Shown piece after piece: positions 37,415-46,203 of a DNA stretch of 64,000 nucleotides. Source of the stretch: an uncultured Pelagibacteraceae bacterium. Its GTDB lineage: Bacteria; Pseudomonadota; Alphaproteobacteria; Pelagibacterales; Pelagibacteraceae. The stretch is from NCBI GenBank assembly GCA_902551985.1, contig CACDFI010000002.1, forward strand, positions 156,816 to 220,815, read 5' to 3'. Under the pieces are notes generated by a model. The model saw only the letters and a list, made by a program, of their open reading frames with translations. It had not been told where the DNA came from and made no database searches. Made by a program: the position numbers and the translations under genes. Each line of letters starts with the position of its first letter. Position 1 is the stretch's first letter.

Positions 37415-38064
37415 GCGAAGAACAAAGAGCAAAAATTGTTCTTAAAATATTAAATAAAATATATCCAAAAACACCAATACCTCTCAAACACAGAAATATG
37501 TTTACTTTATTGGTTTCTGTTCTTTTATCTGCACAATGTACAGACGTGAATGTTAATAATGTAACAAAAAATATATATCCAAAATATAATAAACCAGAAC
37601 ATTTTGTTAAACTTGGAAGAAAAAAAATTGAAAAGCTTATAAGAAGTATTGGTATTTTTAGAGTTAAGGCTAAGAGCGTTTATAATTTATCAAAAACTTT
37701 AGTGGAAAAATACAATGGAAAAGTTCCTAAAACATTTGAGCAACTTGAGGAGTTACCAGGCGTTGGACACAAAACAGCTAGTGTGGTGATGTCTCAAGGA
37801 TTTGGGTATCCTGCTTTCCCCATAGATACACATATACATAGACTTGCTCAAAGGTGGGGTTTAACAAGTGGAAAAAATGTTATCCAAACTGAGAAAGATT
37901 TAAAAAGGCTTTTTCCAAAAAAGTATTGGAATAAGTTACATCTTCAAATAATTTATTATGGAAGAGAATACTGTAAGGCAAGAGAGTGCTATGGTTTATC
38001 TTGTAAAATCTGTACTAGTTGTTATCCTAAGAGAAAAAAACCACTTATAACAAAGAAAGCATAA
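37411..38064 (+). CDS. nth: endonuclease III (DNA base-excision repair)
   Basis: Nth removes oxidised pyrimidines and cuts the abasic site. The helix-hairpin-helix is EELPGVGHKTASVV with catalytic Lys in GHKTA, and the catalytic Asp lies in FPIDTHIHR. The C-terminal Fe-S loop is unusual: cysteines follow C-X4-C-X4-C-X2-C-X2-C instead of the canonical C-X6-C-X2-C-X5-C, although three of the five Cys still align with canonical positions. The protein is otherwise full length (217 residues). It overlaps dapB at its start and is followed after 3 nt by a PfkB kinase. Confidence 0.95.
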   Translation: MSEEQRAKIVLKILNKIYPKTPIPLKHRNMFTLLVSVLLSAQCTDVNVNNVTKNIYPKYNKPEHFVKLGRKKIEKLIRSIGIFRVKAKSVYNLSKTLVEKYNGKVPKTFEQLEELPGVGHKTASVVMSQGFGYPAFPIDTHIHRLAQRWGLTSGKNVIQTEKDLKRLFPKKYWNKLHLQIIYYGREYCKARECYGLSCKICTSCYPKRKKPLITKKA

Positions 38065-38067
38065 TCA

Positions 38068-38997
38068 ATGAAAATATTAGGAATTGGAAATGCAATTGTA
38101 GATGTAATTTGCAAAGTAGATGACGATTTTATTACTAAAAATAATTTAACAAAAAGTACAATGAAATTAATTTTTGATGATAAAGAGTTTAAGGAACTAT
38201 TATCAAATCTTAAAATAGAAAAAACAGTTTCAGGAGGATCAGTTGCAAATTCAATCGTAGGCTTATCTCAACTTGGAAATGAAGTTGGTTTTATAGGCAA
38301 AGTAAATGATGATGAACTTGGTGATAAATATGAAGATGGCCTGAAACAAGAAAATGTTAAATATTTTTATTCAAAAAAAAAAGAAGAACTACCCACTGGA
38401 ACATGCTTGATTTTAGTTACACCAGACTCTGAGAGAACCATGTGTACATTTTTAGGTACTGCAGGAAAAATAAGTGAAAATGATGTGAGCTCAGATGCTA
38501 TTAGACAAAGCGAAATTATACTATTAGAGGGATATCTTTGGGATGAGGGTGAACCCAAAAAAGCATTTGAAAAGGCTATTCAAAGTGCAAACAAAGTAGC
38601 CATGTCTTTATCTGATCAGTTTTGTGTTGATCGACATAAGCCGCATTTTTTAGAATTAGTTAAAAATAAATTAGATATAACTTTTGCAAATGAACAAGAG
38701 ATAATATCTTTGATCGATGCAAAATCTTTTGATGAGGTTATAGAATTTTCAAAATCTTTAGGAAAAATTATTGTTTTAACTAGAGGTGAAAAAGGTGCAG
38801 TTGCTATAAATAGAAATGAAGTTGTTGAATGTGGAGTAAAAGAAGGTCTTAAAATTGTTGATTTAACGGGTGCTGGAGATCTATTTGCAGCAGGCTTTTT
38901 GCACGGACATGTAAATAATTTAACCTTAAAAGATAGCTTAGATAAAGGTACAGAGATGTCATCAAAAGTTATTCAACAAATAGGAGCAAGACTTTAG
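38068..38997 (+). CDS. PfkB-family carbohydrate/adenosine kinase
   Basis: A ribokinase-like sugar or nucleoside kinase of 309 residues. N-terminal GNAIVDVICKVDD and the SGGSVANSIVGLSQLG stretch are the first PfkB signature; DLTGAGDLFAAGFLHG near residue 270 is the second, with the catalytic Asp. Many alphaproteobacterial proteins of this form are called adenosine kinase; substrate specificity cannot be read from sequence. It ends 14 nt before the convergent short arfA-like gene. Confidence 0.88.
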   Translation: MKILGIGNAIVDVICKVDDDFITKNNLTKSTMKLIFDDKEFKELLSNLKIEKTVSGGSVANSIVGLSQLGNEVGFIGKVNDDELGDKYEDGLKQENVKYFYSKKKEELPTGTCLILVTPDSERTMCTFLGTAGKISENDVSSDAIRQSEIILLEGYLWDEGEPKKAFEKAIQSANKVAMSLSDQFCVDRHKPHFLELVKNKLDITFANEQEIISLIDAKSFDEVIEFSKSLGKIIVLTRGEKGAVAINRNEVVECGVKEGLKIVDLTGAGDLFAAGFLHGHVNNLTLKDSLDKGTEMSSKVIQQIGARL

Positions 38998-39011
38998 AAC
39001 ATTTTTTGAGT

Positions 39012-39119
39012 TTATTTTTTTTTTCTTTTAAAGCTTCCTTTGCCTTTTTTAGGCTTGATAATTCTGGGCTTATACTTAGAGGTGAGTAAATCTTTTGCAA
39101 TATAATTTTTTTTCTTCAT
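39012..39119 (-). CDS. arfA: ArfA-like alternative ribosome-rescue factor (35 aa)
   Basis: An ATG at 39119 opens a 35-codon frame ending in TAA. The product contains LLTSKYKPRIIKPKKGKGSF followed by a basic end, aligning with the functional core of E. coli ArfA (LL...R.RV.KNKKGKGSY.RK). ArfA recruits RF2 to ribosomes stalled at the end of truncated mRNA. The E. coli gene carries a hairpin that yields a truncated product; here the frame itself is short and no hairpin follows. The ATG overlaps the TGA of the upstream OmpR-type regulator (ATGA), suggesting co-translation. It is small enough to be missed by routine annotation. Confidence 0.65.
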   Translation of the reverse strand: MKKKNYIAKDLLTSKYKPRIIKPKKGKGSFKRKKK

Positions 39120-39679
39120 TTGATTGTATAACCAGATCTAGAACTTTTAATAAAATTATTATCATTAAAAACATTATTTATTTTTTTTCTTAACCTATAA
39201 ATATGAGTTTCTACCGTATGTGTTTCTAATTTTAAATTATGGCCCCATACTTCTTTCTGAAGTTCGGAAACATTTACTGGTTTTTTTGATTTTTTGATAA
39301 AAAAAATAATGTTAGCTTCTCTTTCGGTCAAATCTAAAACCTTGAATTTATTAAAAATTTTTCTTGAGTTTAAGTTTAGTTTATAACTTCCTAAGTTTAT
39401 TTCTGATTGTTGGTTGTATATATTTTTTAGAAAATTAATATTTATATTTTCTATTAACTTAGTTAATTCAACGGGGAACTGACTTATTATTAATTGATTA
39501 TTTATATTATTAATTTTTTTTTTGGAAATTATCAAAAAATTATCTTGATTAATAATATTTTCTCTCATTAACATATTTTTTTTTATTTTTATTAAATCAA
39601 AGCTTAAATTTTTCTCAATTTCTTTAAGTATTTCATACAAAACATTGAAATCATAAATAACTAAAGTTTGATTATTCAT
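39116..39679 (-). CDS. OmpR-type winged-helix regulator with degenerate receiver domain
   Basis: The C-terminal 95 residues are a Trans_reg_C winged helix (LTEREANIIFFIKKS, then HTVETHIYRLRKKI and a final RSGYTIK hairpin). The N-terminal 85 residues look like a shortened receiver fold (TLVIYDFNVLYEIL, then FLIISKKK), but the phosphoacceptor Asp is not present where expected, so control is probably not by phosphorylation. No sensor kinase is nearby. It is divergent from an L,D-transpeptidase gene with only 13 bp between start codons and overlaps the ArfA-like gene by 4 nt. Confidence 0.8.
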   Translation of the reverse strand: MNNQTLVIYDFNVLYEILKEIEKNLSFDLIKIKKNMLMRENIINQDNFLIISKKKINNINNQLIISQFPVELTKLIENININFLKNIYNQQSEINLGSYKLNLNSRKIFNKFKVLDLTEREANIIFFIKKSKKPVNVSELQKEVWGHNLKLETHTVETHIYRLRKKINNVFNDNNFIKSSRSGYTIK

Positions 39680-39692
39680 ATATATTTAAGAT

Positions 39693-40187
39693 ATGACAAT
39701 TATTTTAAAAAATAAAGAAACTCTTAAAATTGACGAATTTTATTTCAAGTGTAGCATTGGAAAAAAAGGATTAACTAGAAATAAATTTGAGGGAGATAAA
39801 AAAACACCAATTGGGGAATTTTCTTTAGGAAACTTATACTACAGAAAAGACAGAAATCTTAAACCAGAAACTAGACTAAAATGTATTCCAATTAAAAAAG
39901 AAATGGGATGGTGTGATGATATTAAAAGTGAAAAATATTATAATAAATTAATTAAAGTTAGTAAGAAACTTAAACATGAAAAATTTCATAGAAAAGATGA
40001 TAAATACGATTTTATAATACCAATTAATTATAACACAAAAGAAACAATATTAGGAAAAGGAAGCGCAATTTTCATTCATTTAACAAAAAGTTTTAAGCCA
40101 ACCGCAGGATGCGTGGCATTAAAAAAAAAAGATTTTTTAATATTATTAAAATTAATTAATAAGAAGACAAAAATCAGATTAATTTAA
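39693..40187 (+). CDS. L,D-transpeptidase catalytic domain (YkuD) protein
   Basis: The 164-residue protein is essentially one YkuD domain: KTPIGEFSLG near residue 38, then HLTKSFKPTAGCVAL with the catalytic His and Cys near residues 129-142. L,D-transpeptidases make 3-3 peptidoglycan cross-links or attach lipoproteins to the wall. No signal peptide is visible, so either export is atypical or the start is further upstream; the short gap to the divergent gene leaves no room. It ends in a shared TTAA stop with the YggS gene. Confidence 0.85.
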   Translation: MTIILKNKETLKIDEFYFKCSIGKKGLTRNKFEGDKKTPIGEFSLGNLYYRKDRNLKPETRLKCIPIKKEMGWCDDIKSEKYYNKLIKVSKKLKHEKFHRKDDKYDFIIPINYNTKETILGKGSAIFIHLTKSFKPTAGCVALKKKDFLILLKLINKKTKIRLI

Positions 40188-40846
40188 TATCTTTGGCCAA
40201 ATATATTTGATCCTATACGTAAAAATGTAGATTTAAATTCCAAAGCTGTTAGATAATCAGAAGACATTCCCATACTTAATTGTTTAAGATTAATTTTTTC
40301 ATTAAGATCGTTCATTTGTGAAAAGAAATTTCTAGACTCTTTATCAAATGGGGGAATGCACATTAATCCAATAACATCTAAACCAAGATTTACAGAGAAA
40401 TTATAAAATTCAACTAAATCATTTTTTGAAATCCCAGATTTTTGACTTTCGTCCCCAACATTAACTTGTATAAAAATTTTTGGTTTTTTTTCTTGTTTTT
40501 GTTGCTCATCCGAAATTTTTTTTGCTAATTTTTCATTGTCTAAAGAATGAATGTAATCAAAAATCTTTACCGCAAATTTAACTTTATTGGTTTGCAATTT
40601 GCCTATTAAATGTAAATTTATTTTGCTATTTTGATTTTTTATACCTGTCCATTTTTCTAATGCTTCTTGAACTTTATTTTCACCATAATCTAAGTGACCG
40701 TATTCAATTAATGGTAATATATGATCTATCTTAAATGTTTTTGAAACTGCAATAATTTTTGGTATGCTTTCTCTTACTTTTAATTCTATTAACTTTGATT
40801 TGATTGAACTTTGCACTGATATTAGATTTTGAACCGTTTTATGCAT
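40184..40846 (-). CDS. YggS-family PLP homeostasis protein
   Basis: A monomeric type III-fold PLP-binding protein that buffers pyridoxal phosphate. The lysine that binds PLP is in IIAVSKTFKID (Lys36); other family marks are YGENKVQEALEKW, LHLIGKLQTNKVK and LSMGMSSDYLTAL near the C-terminus with the phosphate-binding region. Length (220) is normal. Its ATG overlaps the ATG of the divergent ThiE-like gene in the palindrome ATGCAT. Confidence 0.95.
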   Translation of the reverse strand: MHKTVQNLISVQSSIKSKLIELKVRESIPKIIAVSKTFKIDHILPLIEYGHLDYGENKVQEALEKWTGIKNQNSKINLHLIGKLQTNKVKFAVKIFDYIHSLDNEKLAKKISDEQQKQEKKPKIFIQVNVGDESQKSGISKNDLVEFYNFSVNLGLDVIGLMCIPPFDKESRNFFSQMNDLNEKINLKQLSMGMSSDYLTALEFKSTFLRIGSNIFGQRY

Positions 40847-41380
40847 AATAAATTTTTTAAAAAATATTACTTTATAGAAAAATTTGAAAAAAGTAATATT
40901 GATAAACAGGATATAAATACAACTATAATATACCGTAATTATAAAAAAGATTATAATATTAAAGAAATTCTTAAACTAAAAAATTACTGTAAAAGAAAAA
41001 AACTTAAATTTATTTTATCTAATAATGTTAAATTATCTGTTAAATTGGACCTAGATGGAGTTTATCTTCCATCATTCAATAAAAATTTTTACCATTTAAG
41101 TTATAAACTTAAAAAAAAGTTTTTGATTCTTGGGTCAGCTCATAATTTGAAGGAAATTAGGATTAAAGAAAAACAAAATGTAGAAAAAATATTTATATCT
41201 TCAATTTTTAAAATTAATAAAAATTATCTTGGTATTAATAAATTTAAATTAATTTCAAAAATTTCAAATAAAGGTATTATCGCATTAGGGGGAATTTCAC
41301 AGGATAACATTAAATTAATTAATCTTACAAACTCAATAGGTTTGGCTGGAATTTCCTTTTTCAAAAAAAAAGGCCCCTAA
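40841..41380 (+). CDS. thiamine-phosphate synthase-like (ThiE/TenI fold) protein
   Basis: A TIM-barrel protein of about 179 residues with a late GIIALGGISQDNIKLI and GLAGISFF, matching the C-terminal phosphate-binding part of ThiE/TenI proteins. The N-terminal half is diverged and very Lys/Asn-rich, and the family's conserved substrate residues are hard to find, so activity as a thiamine-phosphate synthase is uncertain. The ATG at 40841 is preferred to the TTG at 40829. Its stop codon is part of the stem of the terminator that follows. Confidence 0.65.
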   Translation: MHNKFFKKYYFIEKFEKSNIDKQDINTTIIYRNYKKDYNIKEILKLKNYCKRKKLKFILSNNVKLSVKLDLDGVYLPSFNKNFYHLSYKLKKKFLILGSAHNLKEIRIKEKQNVEKIFISSIFKINKNYLGINKFKLISKISNKGIIALGGISQDNIKLINLTNSIGLAGISFFKKKGP

Positions 41381-41389
41381 AAAGGGGCC
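41363..41389 (-). terminator. intrinsic terminator of the porin gene (possibly bidirectional)
   Basis: A 6-bp all-GC stem (41372-41377 with 41384-41389) with a 6-nt loop is followed on the minus strand by nine T residues, a textbook Rho-independent terminator 31 nt past the porin stop. On the plus strand a short CTTTT follows, so it may also end the ThiE-like transcript, whose stop codon begins in the loop. It is the strongest convergent terminator in the window. Confidence 0.85.
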
Positions 41390-41419
41390 CTTTTGTATAA
41401 AATTTACTTCTTCTTTTAA

Positions 41420-42364
41420 TTAGAATGAGAAAGAGAAGTTAACTTCGTATGATGTGTTATCTGTAGCAGCTGCTCCAGCAACGTTATCAGTAGACTGATG
41501 AGAAGCTGAAATTGCTACACCACCTGCTGTAAATGAAACAGATACTGCAGATGACTCTTGATCTTCTAAAGTAGAAGAGTAGTCAAGTGAAGATACACCA
41601 TAAGATACTGAAACGTCATCGTTTACTGCATAAGATATACCATATGCTGTAAAGTCTTCATCTGTTCCTGATCCTCTGTCTGACTCGTTAGACTGAACAC
41701 CAACTGATATTGGGCCAGCTGTGTAGTTTGCACTAAATACACTTAAGTCAATCTTGTCAGCAGCAGTGTTGTTTTCACCCATTGCAGCACTAACTTTTAG
41801 ACCTTCTATTCCAGTGTACTGAACACCTATTTCAGTTGAACTTTCAAGTACTGCAGAACCTTTTGAAGGTTTGTAAGCAGCTTTAAGAGCAACTCCATCA
41901 GTTACAGTGTAGTCGTAAATGAAAGAATTATCACCTATTCCAGCGTTAGTTGGTCCATCAACTGTTCCACCGATTGATGTACCCCAAGATTCTTCGTTAG
42001 CTGTTGGAGTTAAATCATCCCAAGCACCAACTGGTCCTGAAGAACCGTGACCTGAGAATACTAATGTTCCCATATCACCCATACCAATTGTTAAGCTTCT
42101 GTCATCAAATGGAGCAGCATTTCCAACAGCACCAGTTCCATCTAACTGAAGGCTAGTTGAAATTGTGAAACCATTGTCCATTTCACCACTTGCAGAGAAA
42201 GTAACCTGATCAGTCATTGACCAACCGTTACCTGCGTTACTGTTATCTTCTCCACCAAAAAAGATTGAAGTACCACCAGATACACTCATAGAAGCTGCTT
42301 GCGCAGAACCTGCTACTAGTACAGTACCTAATGCTGTCAATCCTACTTTTTTTAGATTGTTCAT
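41420..42364 (-). CDS. outer-membrane porin
   Basis: A cleavable signal peptide (MNNLKKVGLTALGTVLVAGSAQA) precedes a Gly/Ser/Thr-rich beta barrel of about 290 residues ending in NFSFSF, the aromatic C-terminus recognised by the BAM complex. The form matches general porins of alphaproteobacteria. Codon use is richer in G and C than in neighbouring genes, consistent with very high expression. The start is the ATG at 42364, preceded by GAAAGG at good spacing; the open frame further upstream is non-coding. It has its own promoter and terminator and is monocistronic. Confidence 0.9.
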   Translation of the reverse strand: MNNLKKVGLTALGTVLVAGSAQAASMSVSGGTSIFFGGEDNSNAGNGWSMTDQVTFSASGEMDNGFTISTSLQLDGTGAVGNAAPFDDRSLTIGMGDMGTLVFSGHGSSGPVGAWDDLTPTANEESWGTSIGGTVDGPTNAGIGDNSFIYDYTVTDGVALKAAYKPSKGSAVLESSTEIGVQYTGIEGLKVSAAMGENNTAADKIDLSVFSANYTAGPISVGVQSNESDRGSGTDEDFTAYGISYAVNDDVSVSYGVSSLDYSSTLEDQESSAVSVSFTAGGVAISASHQSTDNVAGAAATDNTSYEVNFSFSF

Positions 42365-42386
42365 ATTATTACCTTTCGTTTTTAGT

Positions 42387-42414
42387 TTAATATTAAACAA
42401 GATATCTCTATCAA
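42387..42414 (-). promoter_or_regulatory. probable porin promoter
   Basis: On the minus strand TTGATA (42414-42409) and TATTAA (42392-42387) are 16 nt apart, giving a leader of roughly 15 nt before the porin ATG with GAAAGG inside it. The match to sigma70 consensus is 5/6 and 4/6. In AT-rich DNA such pairs are common, so this is moderate support only. Confidence 0.4.
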
Positions 42415-42488
42415 TTTTCCTGCATTTTTCTGTTTTATTGTGATTTTCAATCAATTTTTTTACAAAAGTGTTGTATTTTTACATCACT

Positions 42489-42524
42489 AAAAATGCTGAA
42501 TTATTTAACTTTTTAGGCATTTTT
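42489..42524. repeat. inverted repeat in the porin upstream region
   Basis: AAAAATGC (42489-42496) and GCATTTTT (42517-42524) form an 8-bp inverted repeat with a 20-nt loop in the 219-bp divergent region between the porin and the DUF3576 lipoprotein. It lies about 75 nt upstream of the putative porin -35, so it could be an operator rather than an RNA hairpin. The rest of the 219 bp shows no gene. Confidence 0.35.
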
Positions 42525-42583
42525 AAAAAAAATCTTTTAAATATTATGTTTTTTCATCTATTACTAAGCCTTTAAGAACATTT

Positions 42584-43162
42584 ATGCCAAAAATTTTAAA
42601 TTTAAGAATATTTGTATTTCTTTTCCTTGCTTTATTTACGCTAAATTCTTGTAAGAATTTAGAGAACTTACCTGGGGGTGATGCTCGAAAAAATCCACCT
42701 GATCCAAAAGAAAGAGTCAAAAAAAATTTAGAAGAAGGTAAAGGATTTAGATTAGACAGTTATTTACAAGGGAGTAAAAAAGGTGGAGATTTTATGTTTG
42801 CAAGCGCGAATGAACTTTGGAGAGCCTCCCTAGATACTTTGGATTTTATGCCACTTTCATCAGTAAATTATAGCGGTGGTATAATAATTACAGATTGGTA
42901 TTCAGATGAAGATAGCTTTAACGAGTCAGTAAAAATTTCTATTCGTTTCTTAACCAATGAAGTTAGAGCCGATGCATTAGATATAAAAGTTTTTTATAAA
43001 AAATGTAATCAAGTAGCGAGTTGCAAAATATCACAAAAGACAGGATCACTGTCAGCTGAACTTAAGAAGCAAATTTTATCAAAAGCAGCAATATACAAAA
43101 AACAAAACAAAGATAAAAATTTCAAGCCTTATAAAGGTGGAACAGTCGATACAACAAAATAA
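42584..43162 (+). CDS. DUF3576 lipoprotein
   Basis: A short signal peptide ends in a lipobox (TLNSC, Cys23), so the mature protein is a lipoprotein. The body (about 55-175) matches DUF3576: WRASLDTLDFMPLSSVNYSGG, then TDWYSDEDSFNESVKISI. The family is found just upstream of leuS in many alphaproteobacteria; its function is unknown, but the link to lptE two genes later suggests an outer-membrane role. It is followed by leuS after 25 bp. Confidence 0.88.
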   Translation: MPKILNLRIFVFLFLALFTLNSCKNLENLPGGDARKNPPDPKERVKKNLEEGKGFRLDSYLQGSKKGGDFMFASANELWRASLDTLDFMPLSSVNYSGGIIITDWYSDEDSFNESVKISIRFLTNEVRADALDIKVFYKKCNQVASCKISQKTGSLSAELKKQILSKAAIYKKQNKDKNFKPYKGGTVDTTK

Positions 43163-43187
43163 TTAAGAAAATTTTTAATATATCCTT

Positions 43188-45734
43188 ATGGAAAGATACA
43201 ATTTTAAAATAGTCGAGGAAAAATGGCAAAATCAGTGGTCTAAATCAGGTGTTTTTCGATCTAGAGTAGATCATTCCAAAAAGAAATTCTATTGTCTAGA
43301 AATGTTTCCTTACCCTTCAGGAAAAATACATATGGGGCACGTTAGAAACTACACAATTGGAGATGTTTTATCACGTTATAAATCCTTACAAGGTTATAAC
43401 GTAATGCATCCGATGGGTTGGGACGCATTTGGTATGCCAGCTGAAAATGCTGCAAGAGAAAACAATTTAGATCCTAAAGATTGGACCAATAAAAATATCT
43501 CAAAGATGAAGGAACAATTAAAACGCCTTGGGCTTTCAATTGATTGGGATAGAGAAATTTCAACGTGTTCAGAGGAATATTATAAACACCAGCAATTTTT
43601 TTTTTTAGAACTTTATGAAAAAGGGCTAGTTTATAGAAAAGAAAATTATGTAAATTGGGATCCTATTGATCAAACAGTACTTGCAAATGAACAAGTTATT
43701 GATGGTAAAGGATGGAGATCTGGTGCAGTCGTTGAGCGTAAAAAACTTAATCAATGGTTTTTTAATATTTCTAAATTCTCTCAAGAATTACTTAGTGGTT
43801 TAGACGATTTAAAACAATGGCCTAATAAAGTAAAAATTATGCAGAAAAACTGGATTGGAAAATCATTCGGCTGTGAAATTTCATTTAAAATAGAGGGAGA
43901 TCTTCATGTAAAAGAGATCAAGTGTTTTACAACTAGACCTGACACATTATTTGGATTTTCATTTTTAGCACTTTCGGTTGATCATGAAATTTCAAAATAT
44001 TTTTTAAAAGATAAAGCATTTCAAAAATTTAAAACTGAATGTTCTAAAACTGGTACCACAGAGGAAGCCATTGCAATTGGTGAAAAAATTGGATTTAAAA
44101 CTAATCTGAAGGCAATTAATCCATTAAACCCTTCTCAAAAAGTTCCAGTTTTTTTTGCTAATTTTGTTTTAATGGATTATGGCTTTGGTGCAGTTTTTGG
44201 ATGCCCTGCACATGATCAGAGAGATTTTGACTTTGCTAAAAAATATGGATTAGATATTAAAACTGTAGTCAAACCAGAAGGTGAAAAAGATAAATTTGAA
44301 GTAAAAGATGAAGCTTACTCAGGTCCAGGATTTTTAATAAACTCTGAATTCCTTAACAATCTTAAAGTACCAGAAGAATCTATTATTAAAACAATTGACA
44401 TTTTAGAAGAGAGAAAAATAGGAAAAAAACAGATCAATTTTAGGTTAAAAGATTGGGGCGTTTCGAGACAAAGATATTGGGGATGTCCTATCCCAATGGC
44501 TTACGATGAAAATGGAAAAGTTATACCTATTCCAAAAAATGAATTACCTGTAAAGCTTCCTGAAAATATAAATTTAAATTCTAAAGGTAACCCCCTTGAC
44601 TCTGAGAAAGACTGGAAAAACATTTCAATTAATGGAAAAAATTACATAAGGGAGACAGATACATTAGATACATTTGTTTGTTCTTCTTGGTATTACCTTA
44701 GATTTTGCTCACCAAAAAATTCAGATTATGGTTACAAACAAGATGAAATAGATTATTGGATGCCAGTCGATCAATATATAGGTGGAGTAGAGCATGCAAT
44801 ACTTCACTTGCTATACTCAAGGTTTTTCACAAGAGCATTAGGATACAAGAATAAAAATTTTAAGATAAATGAGCCCTTTAAAGGTTTATTTACACAGGGT
44901 ATGGTCTGCCACGAAACGTACAAAGATCAAAATAATAATTGGCTAAGTCCTGATGAGATTGAATATATAAATAATCAGCTTTATAAAAAAGGTGATCCAA
45001 AAAATAAGGTTAAGGTTGGACCATCAGAGTCAATGTCTAAATCAAAAAAAAATGTTATTGATCCTGAAAATATTATTAATAGTTATGGAGCTGATGCAGT
45101 AAGACTATTTATACTATCAGATAGTCCGCCTGAGAAAGATGTACAATGGTCAGATCAGGGAATGATCGCATCTTATAAATTTTTACAAAAATTATGGATT
45201 TTGCATAATAAAATTAGAATAAATGTTCAAAAAAAAGATGAAAGAAAAGAAACTAATGACAATTTAAAAAAATTTACTAATCAAATGATAAATAAAATTA
45301 CTAATAACCTTGATGGATTTCATTATAATGTCATTATAGCTAATATTTATGAAACATATAATTTTCTTAATAAAGAAGTAGAGAGAAACATTGACAGTGA
45401 GACCTTAAAAAATTGTTATAAAAAAATACTAACTCTATTTTCACCAGCAATTCCACACTTCACAGCTGAATGTATGAAAGATCTTGATTTAGATGTTAAT
45501 GTGAAATGGCCTAAGATCGATACTAATCTATTAGAGGATGAAAAAATTGACTACGTAATCCAAATAAATGGTAAAAAAAGGGCAATTTTAAACGAAAATA
45601 GAGATATGGACCAAGATACCCTTATAAAAAAGATTAAATCAAATAGATTGTCAGAAAAGTATTTAAAAGATAAATCAATTAACAAGATTATATTTGTAAA
45701 AAATAGATTAATAAATTTACTAACAAATGAATAA
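43188..45734 (+). CDS. leuS: leucyl-tRNA synthetase
   Basis: Class I synthetase of 848 residues. The HIGH motif is in [15 protein letters not shown] near residue 38; the editing (CP1) domain spans about 220-410 with TTRPDTLFG; the KMSKS loop appears as SMSKSKKN near 615; an anticodon-binding domain and a small C-terminal domain follow. The DUF3576-leuS-lptE-holA order is standard in alphaproteobacteria. Its end overlaps lptE by 8 nt. Confidence 0.98.
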   Translation: MERYNFKIVEEKWQNQWSKSGVFRSRVDHSKKKFYCLEMFPYPSGKIHMGHVRNYTIGDVLSRYKSLQGYNVMHPMGWDAFGMPAENAARENNLDPKDWTNKNISKMKEQLKRLGLSIDWDREISTCSEEYYKHQQFFFLELYEKGLVYRKENYVNWDPIDQTVLANEQVIDGKGWRSGAVVERKKLNQWFFNISKFSQELLSGLDDLKQWPNKVKIMQKNWIGKSFGCEISFKIEGDLHVKEIKCFTTRPDTLFGFSFLALSVDHEISKYFLKDKAFQKFKTECSKTGTTEEAIAIGEKIGFKTNLKAINPLNPSQKVPVFFANFVLMDYGFGAVFGCPAHDQRDFDFAKKYGLDIKTVVKPEGEKDKFEVKDEAYSGPGFLINSEFLNNLKVPEESIIKTIDILEERKIGKKQINFRLKDWGVSRQRYWGCPIPMAYDENGKVIPIPKNELPVKLPENINLNSKGNPLDSEKDWKNISINGKNYIRETDTLDTFVCSSWYYLRFCSPKNSDYGYKQDEIDYWMPVDQYIGGVEHAILHLLYSRFFTRALGYKNKNFKINEPFKGLFTQGMVCHETYKDQNNNWLSPDEIEYINNQLYKKGDPKNKVKVGPSESMSKSKKNVIDPENIINSYGADAVRLFILSDSPPEKDVQWSDQGMIASYKFLQKLWILHNKIRINVQKKDERKETNDNLKKFTNQMINKITNNLDGFHYNVIIANIYETYNFLNKEVERNIDSETLKNCYKKILTLFSPAIPHFTAECMKDLDLDVNVKWPKIDTNLLEDEKIDYVIQINGKKRAILNENRDMDQDTLIKKIKSNRLSEKYLKDKSINKIIFVKNRLINLLTNE

Positions 45735-46203
45735 TATTTTAATCAAAGCTATAATACTTTTTTTGTTTGTTGGTATTACTGGGTGCTCTTATAAACCAAT
45801 TTTCTCTGAAAAAAATTATGGATTTGAAATTGAAGAGGTAATTCTTGTTGGAGAAAAAAGAATTAACAGAATAATCTATAATAAATTAAATTTTATTAAA
45901 AATAAAAATGATAAAGGGGTAAGAAAATTTACTGTGGAAATAAAATCTGAAAAAGTAAAAAAAATTGTATCAAAAGACTCAAAAGGGGATCCTTTAAAAT
46001 TTGAAATGAACATATCAGTTAATTATCAAATATTAAGTAATGGAAATGTTTTACTAAGAAACGATATTGAAAAAAGCAATATATACAATAACGAGACTGA
46101 TCAGTTTAAACTTGGACAATCGGAAGATATAATTTTAGAGAACCTTACAGATAATATAAGCGATATTCTAATTTCCTCGATTATAAATCTAAATGATAAT
46201 TAA
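45727..46203 (+). CDS. lptE: LPS-assembly lipoprotein LptE
   Basis: The lipobox GITGC (Cys20) follows a short hydrophobic signal. The mature protein of about 140 residues is low in conservation but matches LptE in size and position between leuS and holA. LptE plugs the LptD barrel that inserts LPS into the outer membrane. It overlaps leuS by 8 nt and holA by 11 nt, so expression is tied to theirs. Confidence rests as much on context as on sequence. Confidence 0.75.
   Translation: MNNILIKAIILFLFVGITGCSYKPIFSEKNYGFEIEEVILVGEKRINRIIYNKLNFIKNKNDKGVRKFTVEIKSEKVKKIVSKDSKGDPLKFEMNISVNYQILSNGNVLLRNDIEKSNIYNNETDQFKLGQSEDIILENLTDNISDILISSIINLNDN

Noticed and set aside
42365..42454. N-terminal extension of the porin up to 42454
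   Set aside because: A perfect signal peptide and a well-spaced GAAAGG start at 42364; the upstream 30 codons contain the promoter.
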